Of a DNA stretch of 64,000 nucleotides, positions 53,161 through 61,562 are shown piece by piece; the first letter of the stretch is position 1; each line of letters begins with the position of its first letter. Made by a program: the position numbers and the translations under genes. The stretch is from contig JALENY010000038.1 in NCBI GenBank assembly GCA_022767285.1, positions 62,001-126,000 of the forward strand, written 5' to 3'. The notes below the pieces were generated by a model. It did no database searches, was not told the DNA's origin, and saw only the letters and a list, made by a program, of their open reading frames with translations. This stretch comes from Lachnospiraceae bacterium (lineage in GTDB: Bacteria; Bacillota; Clostridia; Lachnospirales; Lachnospiraceae).

Positions 53161-53261
53161 ATTTTAACCGTGTGGTATATCATAAGTACATAACCGGAAG
53201 GGAAAAGACTTAAGAGATGCCCCGGAAGGAATAAAAAATACAAAGAAAGGTGGATTTTAGC

Positions 53262-53558
53262 ATGGCACTTATTCAGGTAACACCCGATTTACTCACATCA
53301 AAGGCAGGAGAACTCAGAGGTTTAAAAGCGACACATGATGAAAATATGGCAAGAATGCGTAATCTGATCATGGGACTGAACGAAATCTGGAAAGGAGATG
53401 CCCAGGACGCGTTCGTAGCAAAATACGAAAGTATGCAGAGTACATTTAACAGCTTTTCGGAGATGCTGGAAGGATACGCTAAACTGATGGATACCGCTGC
53501 AACCAAAATGCAGGAAGCAGACAGTGCGCTGGCTTCCAATATGTCAAGTTTCGGATGA
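53262..53558 (+). CDS. WXG100 family protein (EsxA-like)
   Basis: A 98-residue WXG100 protein: two helices linked by a loop with WKG (EIWKGDAQDAF). ATG 53262 is chosen over GTG 53250; AAAGGTGG lies before it. It has a typical start, IQVTPDLLTSKAGEL, as found in Firmicute EsxA-type substrates. No YxxxD/E at the end (SNMSSFG). Probably the main small substrate of the EssC motor. Confidence 0.93.
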   Translation: MALIQVTPDLLTSKAGELRGLKATHDENMARMRNLIMGLNEIWKGDAQDAFVAKYESMQSTFNSFSEMLEGYAKLMDTAATKMQEADSALASNMSSFG

Positions 53559-53564
53559 TGAACG

Positions 53565-53658
53565 GCGGCGCAAAAAAGTGGTATGCCGGGGCTCCGGAAC
53601 TGTCCTGAGACGAAAGGCAGTTCGGTGAAAAAGCAGCCTGGAGCCAATGCTGCGCCGC
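53565..53658 (+). ncRNA. Candidate structured RNA after the EsxA-like gene
   Basis: Three nested stems enclose about 94 bases: GCGGCGCA/TGCGCCGC (53565-53572, 53651-53658), GGCTCC/GGAGCC (53590-53595, 53640-53645) and GAACTG/CAGTTC (53597-53602, 53618-53623). There is no proper T-run after it. It may be a stabilising 3' UTR, a terminator variant or a small RNA. The gene-free stretch continues to 53850 and has two imperfect copies of a GCCTTCGG-led sequence. Confidence 0.5.
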
Positions 53659-53730
53659 GCTTAATATCCTTTCTTTGTAAAACAGCAGAAACGTCATATC
53701 CTTATAATTGCGGAGGATATTGTGATCATA

Positions 53731-53819
53731 GCCTTCGGACGTGGGCTTTGCATTACAAGGTATACCAATGTGAGCATACCATCGTATATGCCTTCGGGCG
53801 GGAGCGCTTCGCACTATAA
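53731..53819. repeat. Imperfect direct repeats of GC-rich spacer sequence
   Basis: A sequence beginning GCCTTCGGACGTGGGC at 53731 recurs in changed form at 53790 (GCCTTCGGGCGGGAGC), about 59 bases apart, each followed by a TTGCATTA / TTCGCACTA tail. Possible dispersed repeat or duplicated intergenic site. Confidence 0.45.
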
Positions 53820-53850
53820 TACATAACGGTAAATTAAGAGGAAGAAAATC

Positions 53851-54141
53851 ATGATAATTCAGGTGGATGAAGAGAGTCTGAAAACAACAGCCCGGCAGAT
53901 CCGAAACACTGTCTGGCAGCTTGAGACTTGTATGAACCGAATCGAGCAGCTGCTTGATGACACCGGCCAGGACTGGCAGGGCGAAGCGGAACTGGCATAT
54001 GAGGACAAAATTCTCGATATCCGCAAACGATATGAAACAATATTGAATTTTTTTCAGGCGTATGCGCAGGAAATCGAAAAGATGGCGGAGAACTATGAAA
54101 ATCTTGAAATGAAATATGCGCAGCAGATAAATAGTCTTTGA
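53851..54141 (+). CDS. WXG100 family protein with YxxxE motif
   Basis: A 96-residue WXG100 protein with WQG in the loop (DWQGEAELAYEDK) and a C-terminal YENLE, which fits the YxxxD/E T7SS export signal. GAGGAAGAAAATC lies before the ATG. It probably pairs with another small WXG100 protein lacking the signal, or is exported alone as a homodimer. Confidence 0.92.
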   Translation: MIIQVDEESLKTTARQIRNTVWQLETCMNRIEQLLDDTGQDWQGEAELAYEDKILDIRKRYETILNFFQAYAQEIEKMAENYENLEMKYAQQINSL

Positions 54142-54151
54142 GGAGGTCTGA

Positions 54152-54793
54152 ATGGAGAAAAAAATACAGATTTGTCCGGAAGAACTGTTTTTTCTGGGCA
54201 AAGAAATGGGAGCAAAATATATCGATTATGATTACATTCGGATGATGCCGGATATACAGATTCAGTTCCCTATGCGGGAAAAGGAAATCATGGCATCTTT
54301 GGTAAGGAATGGATTGCTTCTGGAGGATTTCAGCGGCAATATGGAATTGGATGAAGAAATAGAGAAGCTGTTGAAACCTGTTTTCTTCGGAGCCTTTGAA
54401 TCAGAGCTGTTTCTTACCGACACGGGGAAACAGGAGGCACCGGAGCGGTATAAATTTCATTTCCATCAGGGGGAAATCACCCAGGTAAAACTTGATAATA
54501 CATATCTTCTGATTTCCGGCGGCGGTGAAGACGGACTGAAGGCGTTGAAAAATCGGCTGCTTCCGGAGGATTATCCGGAACATGAAAAAGAAATTCCAAT
54601 GGATGAAATGGAGACAGAGCTGATCAGCCATCTGCTGATATTGAAAAACATGCTGATCGGAAAGCAGGCTGCCGAGAGCCAGTTTCTGAAGATGGCAGGC
54701 ACCTGGTACGTTGGGAAAGAAGAAAATGTGGCCCAGGGACTCACCAGAGAGGCTATGAGACAGCGTTTCGTCCGGTTGATGATGGGGGAATAG
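54152..54793 (+). CDS. Second EspG-like T7SS protein candidate
   Basis: A 213-residue soluble protein. It shows the same fold pattern as the EspG-like protein at 51719: strand KIQICPEELFFLGKEMG, helix IMASLVRNGLLLED, MELDEEIEKLLKPVFFG and a beta strand ESELFLTD, then a second beta half (KFHFHQGEITQVKLDN). It is encoded between two WXG100-type genes and just before the YxxxD protein, as expected for a substrate chaperone. AGGAGGTCTGA lies before the ATG. Assignment is by eye. Confidence 0.65.
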   Translation: MEKKIQICPEELFFLGKEMGAKYIDYDYIRMMPDIQIQFPMREKEIMASLVRNGLLLEDFSGNMELDEEIEKLLKPVFFGAFESELFLTDTGKQEAPERYKFHFHQGEITQVKLDNTYLLISGGGEDGLKALKNRLLPEDYPEHEKEIPMDEMETELISHLLILKNMLIGKQAAESQFLKMAGTWYVGKEENVAQGLTREAMRQRFVRLMMGE

Positions 54794-54796
54794 AAA

Positions 54797-55114
54797 ATGG
54801 CATATTACGACAGCAACGGAAAAATTACCATTGACGAGATTGCGGCTAATGGGGATATTGCAAAAATCAATCAGGCTTTGCCAAGCCTGGAAAATGCAAA
54901 AAACGCTTTGGAGCATCTGCTGGAACAGGGAAGCAGTTCCAAAGGTGAGACAGGAGCCGCGGTGGTTGAAAAAACACAGGAACTCATTAAAATGCTGAAT
55001 ACACTGATCAATGCACTGGAAGAAACAAAAGGATGCATTTCCAAAACAGTGAAACATTATCAGAAACTGGATCAGGAAGTAAAAGCATCGATCCAGGCAT
55101 TCGGTTTGGATTGA
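54797..55114 (+). CDS. Small helical T7SS-locus protein with YxxxD motif
   Basis: A 105-residue, two-helix protein without a WXG motif but with YQKLD near its end, a match to the YxxxD/E export signal. Its size and hairpin-like helices fit the WXG100-like superfamily (DUF-type Esx partners). It starts four bases after the EspG-like gene. Likely a secreted partner of the next WXG100 protein. Confidence 0.78.
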   Translation: MAYYDSNGKITIDEIAANGDIAKINQALPSLENAKNALEHLLEQGSSSKGETGAAVVEKTQELIKMLNTLINALEETKGCISKTVKHYQKLDQEVKASIQAFGLD

Positions 55115-55130
55115 GACAGGAGGCAGCTAT

Positions 55131-55427
55131 ATGGCAAAGATTAAAATAGACGCAGCTATGCTGCGGAGCAATTCCCGGTCTCTTGCATCGAAAATCCAGG
55201 AACTGACAGAGTTGAATCGGAATTTGAATACGCTCCTTGTACAGATCGGAGATTCATGGGAAGGTGACGCAAGCAGGGCTTATATCAATATGATGCAGAA
55301 TTATGCAAAAAAAGCTTCGGACATGGTGACTGTGCTGACTGAATTCAAGTCATATGTAGACTCTGCCGTGAATAAATTTGAATCGGCTGACAAAAGTGCG
55401 GCATCCAGGCTGCGGGGATCATTTTAA
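55131..55427 (+). CDS. WXG100 family protein
   Basis: A 98-residue WXG100 protein with WEG in the loop (DSWEGDASRAY) and a standard helix-loop-helix. Start ATG 55131 with AGGAGGCAGCTAT before it. It has no C-terminal YxxxD/E. Its place right after the YxxxD protein suggests an EsxA/EsxB-like pair. Confidence 0.93.
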   Translation: MAKIKIDAAMLRSNSRSLASKIQELTELNRNLNTLLVQIGDSWEGDASRAYINMMQNYAKKASDMVTVLTEFKSYVDSAVNKFESADKSAASRLRGSF

Positions 55428-55486
55428 AAGAGAACAAAATTTTATTGTTGTTTATGCCGCTGTCCGGCGGCGGAATGGAGATAAAG

Positions 55487-56002
55487 ATGATTGTACTTGA
55501 TACCGAATTGTTAAAACAACTGGCTGCCGCAGCAAAGTCGGCTACTGAGGAATTACAGGCGGCATCAGAACTCTTAAACCAAATTACAACCCATGACGAC
55601 TGGGGGTGCAAAGAGCGTGTGGCCATCAATTCCTACATAACAGGTAATCGAAAAAAAATGCGGTCCCTGATGGAGAATTCCAGAAGTTTTACCGGAGCTA
55701 TCGCAGAAGTGGCAGAAAAATTTGTTGCAGAAGAAAACGGGATTATCAGTATGTTTGACCGGGTGGAGAATCTTTTAGGAAGTTTTCTGTCTATACCTGT
55801 GGGGACGATAGTCAAGACCCCGGAATTCCCGCGTATTGCGGATATTCTGGACCAGAATAAGCAGACCGGTGTGGAAAACGGTCTGCCGGGAGCAGATGCT
55901 ATTAAACCTGTAGTCAGTTCAGCAGACTGGCACGGAGACAGAGACACCATTGACGTTGTGATTTTTAACAGTATATTGGAAGGAATGGCGGGGAACGAAT
56001 GA
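55487..56002 (+). CDS. WXG-like helical protein, possible T7SS substrate adaptor
   Basis: A 171-residue protein. The first 95 residues form a helical hairpin with DWGCKER at the turn, similar to WXG100 or LXG-type N-termini, followed by a helical and then extended C-terminal part. ATG 55487 is chosen because GGAG lies before it; upstream in-frame ATGs at 55445 and 55475 have no good ribosome site. It overlaps the DUF4176 gene by four bases, a pairing seen in other Firmicute T7SS loci. Confidence 0.72.
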   Translation: MIVLDTELLKQLAAAAKSATEELQAASELLNQITTHDDWGCKERVAINSYITGNRKKMRSLMENSRSFTGAIAEVAEKFVAEENGIISMFDRVENLLGSFLSIPVGTIVKTPEFPRIADILDQNKQTGVENGLPGADAIKPVVSSADWHGDRDTIDVVIFNSILEGMAGNE

Positions 56003-56319
56003 AAGTATTATCGATTGGTTCAGTCGTGAAGGCAAAAGGCAAAAAAATGCTGATTCTGGGCTATAAAGTTTTCGATGAGAACGATAAAATGCTGGTGGGG
56101 TATTATGTCACTGCATTTCCGCGCGGTTATGCCGGAATCGAAAGCCTCGGTGTGATTTTGCTGGAAGATGTAGAAGAGATTCTTGCAGAAGGTTATGTTA
56201 CTTCGGAAGAGGAACAATACGCGGAAAGTCTGAAAGCATTTGCCGAACAGACCCAAAACGTAAAAGCAAGTGAAGTGAATCGAATGTTCGCAAAAATGGC
56301 GGAAACCTTTGCTGTTTGA
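55999..56319 (+). CDS. DUF4176 protein
   Basis: A 106-residue soluble protein with the DUF4176 pattern: LSIGSVVKAKGKKMLILGYKV at the start, then YYVTAFPRGYAGIES and DVEEILAEGYVTSEEE. These small beta-barrel-like proteins are found only in or near type VIIb loci, where they probably act as adaptors or chaperones for effectors. A second member is encoded at 57609. Confidence 0.87.
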   Translation: MKVLSIGSVVKAKGKKMLILGYKVFDENDKMLVGYYVTAFPRGYAGIESLGVILLEDVEEILAEGYVTSEEEQYAESLKAFAEQTQNVKASEVNRMFAKMAETFAV

Positions 56320-56381
56320 AAAAAGAAAATCTTTTCACCAGGTTATGATGCATATGTGAAAGGAAAGGAACGGATGGATAT

Positions 56382-57545
56382 ATGGCAAAAACACAGATTA
56401 CTCCGGAAGAACTGCTGGCACAGAGTGCCCGCATGCAGGAACTGAAAAACCAGTATGAGAGCATGTTTCAAAGCGTAAACGGCATTTTAGGAGACATCAA
56501 TCAGAGCTGGAGTGACAATCTGGCTAACAATTTTGGTGCGAAGATTACTGCGGCCCAGAATAGTTTTGCAAAAGTGGTGGATATGCTGCAGACCGGATCC
56601 AATGCGGCAGCAGGCAGTGCAAAAACCTTCCGGTCTGTGGATGTAGAGCTGGCCTCTTTATTTGGAGTCGGTGCAGCAATTAGTCTGGATGGTGTGGGCG
56701 GTGGTATTGCTGCCGGGTTTGGAAGTATCGGCGGTACCGGTTTGGGCGTAAATGTTTTCGGCAGAACGACAAACGGATTGTCTTCTGATTATGGAAGGGA
56801 ATTTATCGAATTTCTTTACAGTACCGGAAAAGGATCCTGGGAAAGTGCCGGAGATGTCCTGGAAGAGTTTGAAAAGTGGAGAGAAACCAAAATTGGAAAG
56901 GGCGTGGAAGCACATTATGACCTGCTTGACGATCTGATTGAAGACAGCCCGCTGGGAACGATAAAAAAGAGCTATGAGATCACGAAAGATATTATAAACG
57001 GTGAGGTTTCTTTGGATACAGTCTGGGATGGCATTGACGCCATTTCCGGCAGCAATTATTATCTGAAAACGATATCGATCGCAGGCAGAATGACGGATCC
57101 GGACAGCTACTACATGAAAAAAATGGAAGAAATGGAAAGCCGCTCCCTGGAGCTTATGAAGGAGGGCAATGTGCTCGGTGTACTGGCTAATACCAGTCAG
57201 GAATTTGTGGAGACGGTGGGAAAAGGTGTTGTGGATACCGGATGCCAGCTGATTGAGAAGACCCTGCACATAGACACGATCAGCAATGTGGTTGAGGCTT
57301 ATACCGGATGGAATCCGCTGGACAGCTTCAATGAGTGGGGCGCAGATGTGGGCGACCATGTTTCAGAAGGTATGGATATCATCACGAACGGTTTCATTGC
57401 AGTGGGCGAGGGAATCAATGATGGTATAGAGGCAGTCGGAAAAGGAATTCAGACAGGTGCCCAAATGATTGGAGATGGTGTGGAAGCCATCGGCGATTTT
57501 ACATCAGATGTTGCAGATGGAATAAAGAGTTTCCTGGGCTTTTAA
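56382..57545 (+). CDS. Candidate T7SS effector: WXG100-like N-terminus plus long C-terminal region
   Basis: A 387-residue protein. The first 95 residues are a WXG100-like helical hairpin with WSD at the turn (NQSWSDNLANNF). A Gly-rich segment (about 100-130) follows, then a helical region, and the last 90 residues are amphipathic with Gly at regular intervals (GEGINDGIEAVGKGIQTG), a pattern suited to insertion into or binding at a membrane. The layout, a secretion-like N-terminal domain fused to a distinct C-terminus, with flanking DUF4176 genes, matches T7SS effectors. No known toxin motif is seen, and no immunity gene is obvious. Confidence 0.8.
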   Translation: MAKTQITPEELLAQSARMQELKNQYESMFQSVNGILGDINQSWSDNLANNFGAKITAAQNSFAKVVDMLQTGSNAAAGSAKTFRSVDVELASLFGVGAAISLDGVGGGIAAGFGSIGGTGLGVNVFGRTTNGLSSDYGREFIEFLYSTGKGSWESAGDVLEEFEKWRETKIGKGVEAHYDLLDDLIEDSPLGTIKKSYEITKDIINGEVSLDTVWDGIDAISGSNYYLKTISIAGRMTDPDSYYMKKMEEMESRSLELMKEGNVLGVLANTSQEFVETVGKGVVDTGCQLIEKTLHIDTISNVVEAYTGWNPLDSFNEWGADVGDHVSEGMDIITNGFIAVGEGINDGIEAVGKGIQTGAQMIGDGVEAIGDFTSDVADGIKSFLGF

Positions 57546-57576
57546 GTGAGAGTTTCGTTCGAAGCGGAAAATTCTT

Positions 57577-57582
57577 TATAAT
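57577..57582 (+). promoter_or_regulatory. Possible internal promoter -10 box
   Basis: A perfect TATAAT with only a weak -35 candidate (TTCGTT at 57554-57559, 17-base spacing), 27 bases before the second DUF4176 gene. It could start a sub-transcript for the end of Block C. Confidence 0.35.
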
Positions 57583-57608
57583 ATAGGAAAGATTGGTGGA
57601 CAAGAGAT

Positions 57609-57917
57609 ATGAAAGAGTATTTACCGGTTGGAAGTGTTGTGACATTGAAAAATATGGGAGAACATTCCTTTATGCTCATTGGCTATTTCCCCAAATCAGC
57701 GAAAAGCGAAAAAAGATATGACTACATGGCTGTTCTGTACCCACTGGGTATTGTGGGAAAGGATTCAATGATCGCTTTTAACCGCAGTCAGATTGAGAAA
57801 GTTCTGTTTGAAGGATATCGCGATGAAGAGAGTAATGCGCTGACCACAGCATTGACTGATATGGATGAACGCCTGCCGGAACTGGTGAAAAAGGCCGCAG
57901 AGCAAAGCAGGGGCTGA
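57609..57917 (+). CDS. DUF4176 protein, second copy
   Basis: A 102-residue paralogue of the DUF4176 protein at 55999: YLPVGSVVTLKNMGEHSFMLIGYFP, YDYMAVLYPLG and IEKVLFEGYRDEES. Two such genes flanking the large WXG-like protein suggest that it is the protein they serve. The YDYM form is close to typical family members. Confidence 0.9.
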   Translation: MKEYLPVGSVVTLKNMGEHSFMLIGYFPKSAKSEKRYDYMAVLYPLGIVGKDSMIAFNRSQIEKVLFEGYRDEESNALTTALTDMDERLPELVKKAAEQSRG

Positions 57918-58063
57918 AAAGGTATACAGAGAAGAGAAAGCTGCGGAAACAGAAGCTGAAAACAACAGCAGATCAGGAGTACTGTGGGAACAGAGACTGA
58001 AAAGGCAGCAGAAGGAAAGTGTCTGTAAAAGACAGAAACCGAACAAGCGAGAGGGGGAACCAT

Positions 58064-59494
58064 ATGAGAAAAAATCGAAAAAGCGGTATCATTACCGGTG
58101 TAATAAGTGCTCTGATTCTTGTGGAAGTGGTGCTTCTGACGGTGATTTTAATTAAGATCAGCGGGACAAAGCAGTACAAAGAGCAGTTGTCACTGGGTGA
58201 CAAATATCTGCAGGAACTGGATTATGAAAATGCAGAACTTTGTTATCTGGCTGCAATTGATATTGATGAAAAAAATGTAACTCCATACCTGGGTCTGTCT
58301 ACGATATACGCCCGTGTGGGGCAGTTTGACGATGCTTATGCGATTCTGGAACGGGCGGAAAAAGCGGTAGATAAAGATGATTATCCGGCTATCGAGAACC
58401 AGCGGCAGCAGGTAGAAAAACTGCAGGAGCAGGAAGAAGCGTCTGATAAGGAGAAAAGTGAAGAAGATCAGAATCCCGCACCGAACCCGGAAGGGACACC
58501 TGCGGATAAAACGACCAATGATGATCAGGATGGCTTTGTGGAACCGATTTATGTTCAGGCAGGCCAGACACAGGAATATAAGGGAAATGTCTACACGGTT
58601 CTTCCTGTAAATGAGGATGCGGGAATGTTTTCGGTCGGATCAGGATATACAACCTATCTGGCTGTGTATCGGGATCACATTTACTATACAAGAGAGATGG
58701 GAACCGGAGGAGGACCGACGGATCTGATTCGAACGAATCTGGATGGCACGGATGCTGATGTGTTGGTGTCGGATATCGAATCCTGGGAGATATTCTGTAT
58801 TTATGATAATGAGCTTTATTATACAGCCTCCGACTGGGACGGCTCGGGAATGGCAAATTATTATAGCAAAAGTCTGAATCTGGATACGCTGGCCGTGCAG
58901 AATCATGACTATTTCTTCCAGTATGGAAGTGAGGATGCGTGGATTGTCAAAAAAGACATCAATCTGTCAATGCTGTATTGCTGTTATCCCGGCTACAAGA
59001 ACATTCAGGATACCCCTGTCTATGGAGTTGCTACGGACTCAGGTTGGCTGGAAGAGTGGATCTTGGGTGTTCATGGAGAATATATCTATTACAATACAGA
59101 TGGGGCTGATTATCGAGATTCTATTTATACTTTGGAAGATGACCGATATTATATTCAGGATGATTCTCCTATCTTTAATTCTGAGTATTCCACTCTGGAG
59201 TTTCATTCCTGGATTATCGGCGATGGCCTGTACTATTTTGAGGTTGAACAGATGGGCAATTACCTGTGTCGTTTGGATCTGAACACCATGGAAAAGCAGA
59301 GATTTGACATTATGACCCATGAATATAATTGGATATGGTACTGGCTCTGCTGTGCGGAAGCTAACGGTAAATTTTACTATACGGTATCGGCTGACGACTA
59401 CGACGGGCAGAATGCTATGCTCAATACCGAGTACTGGGAACTGGATCTGGAGACTGGGGCTCGCCGGATGGTCGGAGCTTGGTTTCAGAGCTGA
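58064..59494 (+). CDS. TM protein with TPR repeats and DUF5050-like propeller
   Basis: A 476-residue membrane protein. A basic start, one membrane helix (about 8-32, VISALILVEVVLLTVILIK), then TPR-type repeats outside (about 45-115), a Glu/Pro-rich linker (about 120-165) and a beta-propeller-like region (about 180-476) of repeated YYT / IYYxxx strands as in DUF5050. Such proteins bind other surface proteins or glycans. AGGGGGAACCAT lies before ATG 58064. It probably forms the external part of the apparatus or a receptor. Exact role unknown. Confidence 0.82.
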   Translation: MRKNRKSGIITGVISALILVEVVLLTVILIKISGTKQYKEQLSLGDKYLQELDYENAELCYLAAIDIDEKNVTPYLGLSTIYARVGQFDDAYAILERAEKAVDKDDYPAIENQRQQVEKLQEQEEASDKEKSEEDQNPAPNPEGTPADKTTNDDQDGFVEPIYVQAGQTQEYKGNVYTVLPVNEDAGMFSVGSGYTTYLAVYRDHIYYTREMGTGGGPTDLIRTNLDGTDADVLVSDIESWEIFCIYDNELYYTASDWDGSGMANYYSKSLNLDTLAVQNHDYFFQYGSEDAWIVKKDINLSMLYCCYPGYKNIQDTPVYGVATDSGWLEEWILGVHGEYIYYNTDGADYRDSIYTLEDDRYYIQDDSPIFNSEYSTLEFHSWIIGDGLYYFEVEQMGNYLCRLDLNTMEKQRFDIMTHEYNWIWYWLCCAEANGKFYYTVSADDYDGQNAMLNTEYWELDLETGARRMVGAWFQS

Positions 59495-59558
59495 GAAGAG
59501 TTTGCCTATTTAGGTATATGGGAAAAAGGTGGATTTGTCTTCACAAGATAGGAGGCAT

Positions 59559-59639
59559 ATGAAAGACTTCAGATACCATTTGTTTATTAGCTTAAGCTTA
59601 AAGAAAATAAGAATCCAAGAGGATAAACAGCATGATTAA
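59559..59639 (+). CDS. Possible 26-codon leader peptide before the kinase gene
   Basis: ATG 59559 follows AGGAGG by three bases, closer than usual. It encodes MKDFRYHLFISLSLKKIRIQ and six more residues, ending at a TAA that overlaps the kinase start (ATGATTAA). It could couple translation to the kinase gene. Weak evidence; may be chance. Confidence 0.3.
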   Translation: MKDFRYHLFISLSLKKIRIQEDKQHD

Positions 59640-61560
59640 AAAAGGTGACATTTTAGGCGGTACATACCAAATATTGGACGAATTGGGCAAGGGCGGTATC
59701 GGAATTGTCTATTACGGATATCACCTGCGCCTGCAGAAAAAAATTGTCATCAAAAAGATAAAAGATAACTTTGTCGGAAGGCTGAACGAGCGAGGTGAAG
59801 TGGATCTTCTGAAAAATCTTCATCACATGTTTCTGCCGCAGGTGTATGATTTCCTTCAGATTGACGACCAGATTTTTACGGTAATGGATTTCATTGATGG
59901 AAAATCCATGGACTTTTATCTGCAGGAACATTACCGTTTCCCGGAAAAACAAGTCCTGCTGTGGATGAACCAGTTATGCGATGTGCTCAGTTATCTGCAC
60001 AGTCAGACACCGCCGATTATTCACAGCGACATAAAACCTGCCAATATTATGGTGAAGCCGGACGGGAATATCTGTCTGATTGATTTTAACGTGTCCTTTG
60101 GTGAGGATAATCTGAAAGGAATTTCCGGTTACACGGAGCGATACGCAGCGCCGGAACAGCTGTTGAAGCACCAGCTGTATATGCTGAAAAAAGATTATCG
60201 TTCGATCGTAGTGGACACGAGAAGCGATATTTACAGTCTTGGTGTGACTCTTTATCATATTGTCACAGGTATAAAACCCCCAAACGATTATCGGGTTATT
60301 ACGCCCCTTGAAAACCTGGATCTGGGCTACAGTGATAATCTTCTGAATATTATTCAGAAAGCCATGGAGCCGGGCATGGAAAAGCGTTATCAGAGCATTG
60401 ATGATATGAAATATGCGCTGATCAACATAAAGAAAAATGATGCGGCTTACCGAAAAACAGTATTCCGGCAGCGGATTCTGGGGCTTCTTGGTGTCTGCAT
60501 GGCAGGTGCAGGTGCTGTAGTGGCGTTTATGGGATATCAGACACTGCTGCGGGAATCATTTACAGAAGAATATGAAGAGTTGGTAACGGTCTCATCAACC
60601 TATGATTATGATGCGGTGATTTCACAGGGAATGGATATCCTGAACAACGGAAAATATCAAAACGCGATGAAAGAAGAGGGAGAGAAAAAGGCGGACATTT
60701 TTTACATGATTGCCAATTCTTATTTTGAGCAGGAGGATTATCCCAATGCCGTCTATTATTATTCCGAGGCGGTTCGGTTTAATCAGACGAATCCGGAATA
60801 TTTTCGCGATTATGCCATCGCTCTGGCCCGTGACAATAACCTGACCAATGCAAAGGAAGTGCTGAATGAAGCCATCAGCCTGGGATTGGAAGAAGATCAC
60901 ATCTGCCTGGTGAAAGCAGAAATTGCGCTGGCGGAAGAAGACGGAGAGAGCGCCGTGCAATGGTTTGAAAAGGCCATATCCATAACGGAAAATGGATACC
61001 TACGTTCCCGCGCTTACATATTATGCGGACGTGCTTACCGTCAGCTGGGAGACAACCAGGGAGAAATCCGCATTCTCGAAGAGGCCAAAAACCATGTGGA
61101 AGCGGATAAAATACCTGTGGTGACCAGAGCGCTTGGAGCGGCTTATATGCGCTGTGTGAACCTGACTTCCGATGACAGTGAAAAAAATGAATATATCGTA
61201 AGGTCTGCAGAGTGTTATGGAATTGTGGCAAACAGTACACAGTGTACTTTTACGGATCAGATGAATCTGGCGATCTGCTATGAGATGCTGGGCGATTACG
61301 AAAGCGAGCAGGGAATCCTGGACGGTATGGAAGCTGCATATCCGGATGACTATCGGGTATACATGCGCAAAGCGCTGATGTACTTTGCCGGAGAATCGGA
61401 AAAAGAGGAGTCTGTCCGCGATTATCGAAACGTTCAGGAATGCTTTGAAAAGGCACTTGTATATTATGAACGCGTGCGGAATACGGGCGCATCGGATGAA
61501 AACATGCAGTATCTGGAAACTGTCGTCAGTGAATTAAAAACGAAAGGATGGTTGAACTGA
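59632..61560 (+). CDS. Protein kinase-TM-TPR protein with EssB/YukC-like topology
   Basis: A 642-residue membrane protein. The Hanks-type kinase domain (about 8-275) has GKGGIG, Lys41 (VIKKIKD), a catalytic loop HSDIKPAN (Asp133, Asn138) and DFN (151-153) for DFG, so most catalytic residues remain. A membrane helix follows at about 281-302 (GLLGVCMAGAGAVVAFMG), then TPR repeats to the end (about 335-640), predicted outside. EssB/YukC, a core T7SSb part, has the same layout: cytoplasmic kinase-like domain, one TM and a helical ectodomain. It may be this system's EssB, but with a possibly active kinase. TPR repeats are not typical of EssB, so this is inference. Confidence 0.87.
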   Translation: MIKKGDILGGTYQILDELGKGGIGIVYYGYHLRLQKKIVIKKIKDNFVGRLNERGEVDLLKNLHHMFLPQVYDFLQIDDQIFTVMDFIDGKSMDFYLQEHYRFPEKQVLLWMNQLCDVLSYLHSQTPPIIHSDIKPANIMVKPDGNICLIDFNVSFGEDNLKGISGYTERYAAPEQLLKHQLYMLKKDYRSIVVDTRSDIYSLGVTLYHIVTGIKPPNDYRVITPLENLDLGYSDNLLNIIQKAMEPGMEKRYQSIDDMKYALINIKKNDAAYRKTVFRQRILGLLGVCMAGAGAVVAFMGYQTLLRESFTEEYEELVTVSSTYDYDAVISQGMDILNNGKYQNAMKEEGEKKADIFYMIANSYFEQEDYPNAVYYYSEAVRFNQTNPEYFRDYAIALARDNNLTNAKEVLNEAISLGLEEDHICLVKAEIALAEEDGESAVQWFEKAISITENGYLRSRAYILCGRAYRQLGDNQGEIRILEEAKNHVEADKIPVVTRALGAAYMRCVNLTSDDSEKNEYIVRSAECYGIVANSTQCTFTDQMNLAICYEMLGDYESEQGILDGMEAAYPDDYRVYMRKALMYFAGESEKEESVRDYRNVQECFEKALVYYERVRNTGASDENMQYLETVVSELKTKGWLN

Positions 61561-61562
61561 AA

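Noticed and set aside
53583-53819. A 78-codon + strand frame between WXG100 genes
   Set aside because: It overlaps the nested RNA stems and GC-rich repeats, has no ribosome site and its composition is unlike its neighbours.
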